NCBI RefSeq assembly: GCF_032854445.1
Contig: NC_088302.1
Span: 34,839,191-34,903,190, forward strand
Origin: Liolophura sinensis
Lineage: Eukaryota; Mollusca; Polyplacophora; Chitonida; Chitonidae
DNA: 64,000 nt
Direction of reading: 5' to 3'
Part shown: positions 59,011 to 64,000 of the stretch, piece by piece
Position numbering within the stretch: the first letter of the stretch is position 1
Layout: each line of letters starts with the position of its first letter
The notes under the pieces: generated by a model
Databases searched by the model: none
Told to the model about the DNA's origin: nothing
What the model saw: the letters and a program-made list of their open reading frames with translations, nothing else
Program-made: the position numbers and the translations under genes

Positions 59011-60002
59011 TCTTCCAAAAGAAAAGCAGGACGAAAAAATGGACTGCCACCTTGTGAGAGGGAAAATAACCAGTTAAATAAAAAGTTGCATAAGTCAGTC
59101 ATGCATGTAGAAAATTACAGTTATTTGAAAATGAACACAATAAAGCGTGAGACTGGGTCTGTAGGCCGTCAGAGAGGCATACTCAAATATTGTTCAATGC
59201 TCTCACATGACTGGAGCAAATGTAACAAATAATTTTCAGGCCGGTGGTCCTTGCCTGGCTACTAAGGCCTGTGGGTTGGTGATTCGAGCAGTCTCTCTGC
59301 ATAATTCCCTGCCTATTACGGTACCCAGGTTAGAAATGTACTGGCAGTTACGCTAGTCACCATGTCGCTTCTTAGTACAATCCTGTATAATAATTGATCA
59401 ACCAAGCTTGCGACGCGAGCGGATTTGGGTCCATGTCTCTAATGCCTTCAGAATTTAATCAGTAGACCAGGCTTTGTACTTACTGGCAATTGGTAAGGCC
59501 GGCAAGGTAGATTAATTAGCTTAGCTAATTTGAGCTGACCTGATTGTTAGTGCAGACAGCGAATACAGTCATGCACATCGAGGGTGTGACAAATGTCGGC
59601 GAATCTAGGCACAATCAAACTTCAAAGGTATAGGATGTAATTTGGATTGGCTAACTGGATATGTTGGGGTTTATTAACAAGTTTATCAGAAAATTTCATC
59701 AAAGGTATACAGGCATGGAACTTGTCGACCAGAGTTAAGCCAGAGTTTTGAAGTCACTACAATACACCAGTGACTTTCAAAATAATATCGTAATGAAGGT
59801 GCCGACATGCAGGACTAATGGAGATCCAGATTTGAATATGATATGAATTACGATTGTTTCTAAAAAATATCATTATACTACACTGTACGCAAAATAACGA
59901 GAAAAAAAACTGTATTTGCTCTAAACTTCAGACGCCAGAAAATGCATCTATGGAGGCAAATATAAAGTTTGATGCTGAAACCTGTATAAGACCCCCTACT
60001 TT
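59011..60002. other. Spacer between inverted SINEs, no supported feature
   Basis: Unique sequence with somewhat higher GC near 59230-59460. No gene is supported. Confidence 0.5.
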
Positions 60003-60325
60003 CCATAAGAAAAACGACCTTGGGTCGGGTCACACCTAAGACCTTGAAAGAGGAAGTTGTAGATTTCTCGCTTGGCGTTCAGCATTAAAGAGATAGTGCA
60101 ACCACTGATTGACCCAATATCAGTATAATGGCTCGGGCGGGGCCGGTTACTTGCCTTCGGTAAGTCGTCTCAGTGAAGCAGCACCAGATAAAAGAACTGT
60201 GGAAATCCGTCCTTCAGCAAAGAGGCACATTACACGTACATGCACTCCAAGGACTCCTTCGTTATAAGACTGAAATATTGTTAAGTAGGCCTACGGCATT
60301 AAACCCCAATCACTCACTCACTCCA
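60003..60325 (+). mobile_element. SINE family C, plus strand
   Basis: CTTGGGTCGGGTCACACCTA, TCTCGCTTGGCGTTCAGCAT, TAAGTCGTCTCAGTGAAGCA, GCACCAGATAAAAGAACTGT and TACGGCATTAAACCCCAATC end in a CACT repeat. By eye it is about 80% similar to the reverse-strand copy at 58755-59010. The tRNA-like head is incomplete. Confidence 0.8.
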
Positions 60326-62639
60326 TAAGAAAAAACCTTCCAAGACACTTTTCAATATAATTTTCACAATCAGCCAAAATGAGTCAGTCGTGGTACCTTT
60401 TCTCAAATTATCGACAGACATGCTTCCTCACCCTTCTTAGACCCTCTTGCTCAGAGACTAATATATAATAGGAGCAACATTAAACTGAGCTTTTACAGGA
60501 CAAAGAAAGTTAAAAATTTAGTAAGAATTTAATTAAAACATTTGAAATCGGTTAAAATTTGTTTATGAACTATGAACATTGCAACTACCTTTCGTAGTTG
60601 GGAATAATTTTACTCAAAATTACACGGTTTATTCTCAGATATTAGCCCATTTAAGATTTTAAATTCCATGACCGAATTTGAAAATTTCGGGCATAATCTT
60701 GATGACAGGCCCTACACCCTAGCTTGTGTAACAGTCCGTAGTTGCAACGTAATGGGTAAATGTGTAGTGAGCTGAAGTGTTCGTTGATGGTTAGATGTCT
60801 GTCTCATTTCCCCTGTAGACGTGGTATCATTAATGCGTTAAGTAAAGGTCATTAGGCTGCTGTCTACATTTGTTTGAGTAACGCGCTATTTATGCTCCGT
60901 CATTATCGATTGCAAACTCCGTATATTGGAAATGTCATAGTATATTAAGTAACTTGATTGATCTTCACATATTTGAAAAAAAAATACGGTGGGGGGAAAA
61001 GGGTGTAGAGATCTAAAATTGCACTCGTTAAACGTGTGAGTTACGGCATGATTTTCACCGAGGCAGAAAAGTTTCGTTTATATCGATGGTTTTTTTACCG
61101 AGAGATTGGTGATCTCAAGGCATTGCTCCAGCCAGGTACGGTACTGTAAGCTCCTGCTGTTATATTCCTTGGCCAGTTTTCCATAACTTCCATGTAATAA
61201 CCCACACAAGACTTTTTCTCAGTTAAAACGACAACAGGATTTATTCAAGGCCAAACTGAGCCCGAAGAAAAACAGCAATAAACATAGATAGTAAATAGAT
61301 GTTATATCATGGCCGCCCACAAATCAGTGGAATAATTACAAGTGTGGTGATGGTAACAGGTCAGTTCAGGTCAGGTAAACACTCGTACAGCCGACTCGAG
61401 CGAGGGAAGTTGAGAATGAGAGCTGAAAACATTGAGGTATTATCAGACTTTAAAAAGAGCAAAAGGCTTGAAAAACAATCAATGTAGGTATTTAGCACAT
61501 ACGTTTCTCCTGTTTTACGAGTCTTCTTATATTTAGAATTCTAGGAAAGTCTATTTGGCCCAAGTCGGAGCGTCCATGTTACACACAAGCACTGTTCATG
61601 CAATACATAGTACATGGGTATCGCAGTATTAGCGAATAAAGAACGGTTGTCTCCCTTTGTTCACCAGAGTATGGGAGTTATCTCCCCCTGAAGTGCGCCG
61701 TGTACGTTGATCCTGTAAAGTGGTAAGGTGGGCCTTTAAGGGCACAGAAGTTGACCGACTGTCGGACTTGATACTAGTCATTTGTTTAAACGTCGGCAGC
61801 CACTGTATACCCAGCCGTGCATAAATGAATGGTTTTTTTTTGTTTGTTTTTGTTTTCTTTTAAATCTCATTTTACTGACAACTGGTACTATGTGAAATGT
61901 TATCTTTATGTTGTGTTTTTAGTAAAATTGTTTAATTTTTTCTCTTCATGTTGGATGGTCTTGTTGCAGCTCGGGATATAACCCAGAATTGAACATTATA
62001 TACACAGCACCAGGGAGTACAGCCAATCCTCCGTGCAACGTCAGGTTTTCAAAAATGGGGATTGCACTGAAGGTCAATCTTGTCTTGAAAGGAATAAGCT
62101 AAGTACAGAAGATACAAAATTAAGTAACTCGACCAATGCATGGGACATCATATCTGTTGTCATCAAATGAGACACCAAACAAGTGTATTAAAAAGCAAGC
62201 AAACAAAGAAAGGATTTAATTTTTACAAGGAAAATATTTTAGGACTAAGCCGAGTGTACATATAGGCTTAATTGTTGACAATGGTAGGTCTGCAGCAAGC
62301 AATAAAACACAAGTCAGAGTTATGGAGAAAAATGTTCGAATATAGGCCTGTTTGTACCGGTATCAGAATTGTTTACAGTAAGCAACATTCACCACACTCC
62401 ACCACACGTAGACTACAAGTCGCACACTTCATTTGAAAATTTGAGTGTTCATCACATTTGCTTTTTGTCAAACGCACAATCGGATCACGTTTGTTGGCCT
62501 TTCAAGTTCACGTCTGTACACCGGCGCATTAAAACCTAAGTATTTTTGCACCTCTGAAGACTAATTCCGAAAGAAATCAAACTAATCTGAATAAAAAAAA
62601 AAATGGTGCAGGGTGTTTCACATGGAGTAAACACTTAAG
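60326..62639. other. Intergenic DNA, no supported feature
   Basis: AT-rich unique DNA. The short frame at 61299-61487 has no domain. No promoter or exon of a neighbouring gene is evident. Confidence 0.5.
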
Positions 62640-62773
62640 TTATCTGTCTGCTAGCGACCTGCGAATGGCCATGGGTTTCCTCTGGGCTCTGCCCAGTTTC
62701 CTTCCACCATAATGCTGGCCGCCGTCATATAAGGAAAATATTTGGCATAGAACACCAATCAAATAAACTTAAT
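62640..62773 (+). mobile_element. SINE family A, 5'-truncated copy
   Basis: GCGACCTGCGAATGGCCATG, GGTTTCCTCTGGGCTCTGCC and CATAATGCTGGCCGCCGTCA lead to AACACCAATCAAATAAACTT, the family tail. The tail has lost part of the TTCTTGAGTACGGCG segment. The pol III boxes are missing. Confidence 0.8.
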
Positions 62774-64000
62774 TTATCCGTTTTCTCCTGTGGAAAATTG
62801 TGAATATAAGGCTACCATGTAGCTGACGAATGTTCGCACGTTCCTCTTTCACCATGAGTGGTTAATTACACATCAAGTTAGCTATCAATATTCGCAAAAT
62901 AATATTTTTTGATGATTTTAGAGCAATTACCATAATAATCTGTAGGCACGCCGCACTTATGTGGCTCATTAGCTGACGATGCACTACCATGCCAGGCAGT
63001 ATCGGCTCGGTACGGTGTCCGCTTTATTCATAGATCTAATATAGGAGCAAAGGTAGAGTAAAATAGAGTAAGAGACGAAATAGCTACATAAAAGTTTTTG
63101 GACTGAGAAATTTTTTGTGCTTGATGGAAATGTTTGTGTTTTGCAAGTGCAAGTCACTCGGTTGGTCAAGATAGACACCTGTCTAGACAGACCTGTGTGA
63201 ATCACGGATCAACATGTGAAGTCAACCCTGTCAAGAACGACAACTTCGTGATGGAGTGCAAAACTCCCACCAGGTGGCACTGTGAAACCAATGTTTGATA
63301 TGGCGGTCGTCGGTAATGTTTTGAGATGAACTGGCAGTGTTTTTGACAGAAGTAAGCATCACCTGGGTGTAACAGGGGTTTGAATGGGCGTGCAAGATAC
63401 ACAAACGCATTCTGCATCCACAGGTGACCCAATGCATAGCTTTCTAGCTGCTGTGCAACGGTGATTGGCTGTCACGTTGCGTGCATGTTCAACAGTGGTC
63501 CAGTTCTCATGGTAGATATTTGCTAGTTCTGCTTAACCAACACTGTTTCTCTGATATGGTTTTGTAGTCATTACAGTGCAGTCATTCATCCTTATATTTA
63601 CTTATTTTTTGAGTAGTAACAGAGTCCTGCCACCGCGTGCCTCCACCAATTATAGAGTGCTTCCTGTGAAAGTACAGACGTCTACTAGGATGTACATTTG
63701 TGACAAAAAAACTTGGTGAAAATTAAGAACGAATAGTCTGCACATGGTAGAATAGTGCATTTACCACGTAACTAACACTTCACTTCACTTTCACTTCGCC
63801 TTGTGGAAACATGCCGCTGTATTTAGCCCCATTGAGAAAAAAATGTTTTGCTTCTCACAGAACGCGAGTACCTCTATGTTGGATCTAACTACAAAAAAAA
63901 GCCTTTTCGAAGTAAGTAACTTTCTGAGAAAGTGTCTTAGAGTATAGAAAATTACTTTTTTTTACAGTGATCGGGCCTGTATGTTATAAAAAAAATCAGA
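62774..64000. other. Intergenic DNA to the window edge, no supported feature
   Basis: Unique sequence with poly-A and poly-T tracts near the end. Minus-strand open frames at 62984-63437 overlap one another, are short and lack domains. Confidence 0.5.

Noticed and set aside
1-64000. CRISPR arrays, bacterial operons, rRNA or viral genes
   Set aside because: The tandem arrays have no repeat-spacer structure, the gene is spliced, and no rRNA, retroviral or viral protein signature was seen.

Overview
This is an AT-rich, repeat-laden animal genomic window carrying one recognisable protein-coding gene, an orthologue of ANKRD50 (ankyrin repeat domain 50), on the plus strand. Spliceosomal GT-AG signals, a 37.9-kb intron, several tRNA-derived SINE families, microsatellites and diverged minisatellites show a metazoan genome. 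The SINE tails (ending GAGTACGGCGTAAAACACC) and the central sequence around CTTCAGTGAGGCAGCAC are types I associate with molluscs and other lophotrochozoans, so a marine mollusc or close relative is most likely. I cannot name the species.

Layout. Positions 1-7625 are upstream intergenic DNA with two SINE families, a probable MITE (2081-2297), a longer inverted-repeat element (3124-3621) and a CA/TA microsatellite. A CCAAT box and a perfect CRE (7626-7649) lie in a less AT-rich stretch that probably holds the promoter and a 5' UTR intron (donor near 7831, acceptor at 8526). The first coding exon (8718-11198) encodes a P-loop NTPase module and ankyrin repeats 1 to 9 plus half of repeat 10. A 37,871-bp intron (11199-49069) follows, with many independent tandem arrays (35-bp, 131-bp, 58-bp, a 206-bp duplication and several degenerate ones), one young SINE, poly-G runs and no exon I can support. 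The second coding exon (49070-50752) finishes repeat 10, adds repeats 11 to 17 and encodes a Ser/Pro/Asn-rich tail ending KKETPL. The joined protein is 1,387 residues and the reading frame joins exactly (phase 0).

The stop codon TGA is followed immediately by GTAAGT, so the 3' UTR is probably spliced, with a good acceptor at 55050. From about 55.7 kb to the end I see only intergenic DNA with SINEs, including an inverted SINE pair (58755-59010 and 60003-60325). In vertebrates ANKRD50 works with the SNX27-retromer-WASH machinery in endosome-to-plasma-membrane recycling. The tail here keeps two motifs compatible with SNX27-type binding: NPNY and a C-terminal ETPL PDZ ligand.
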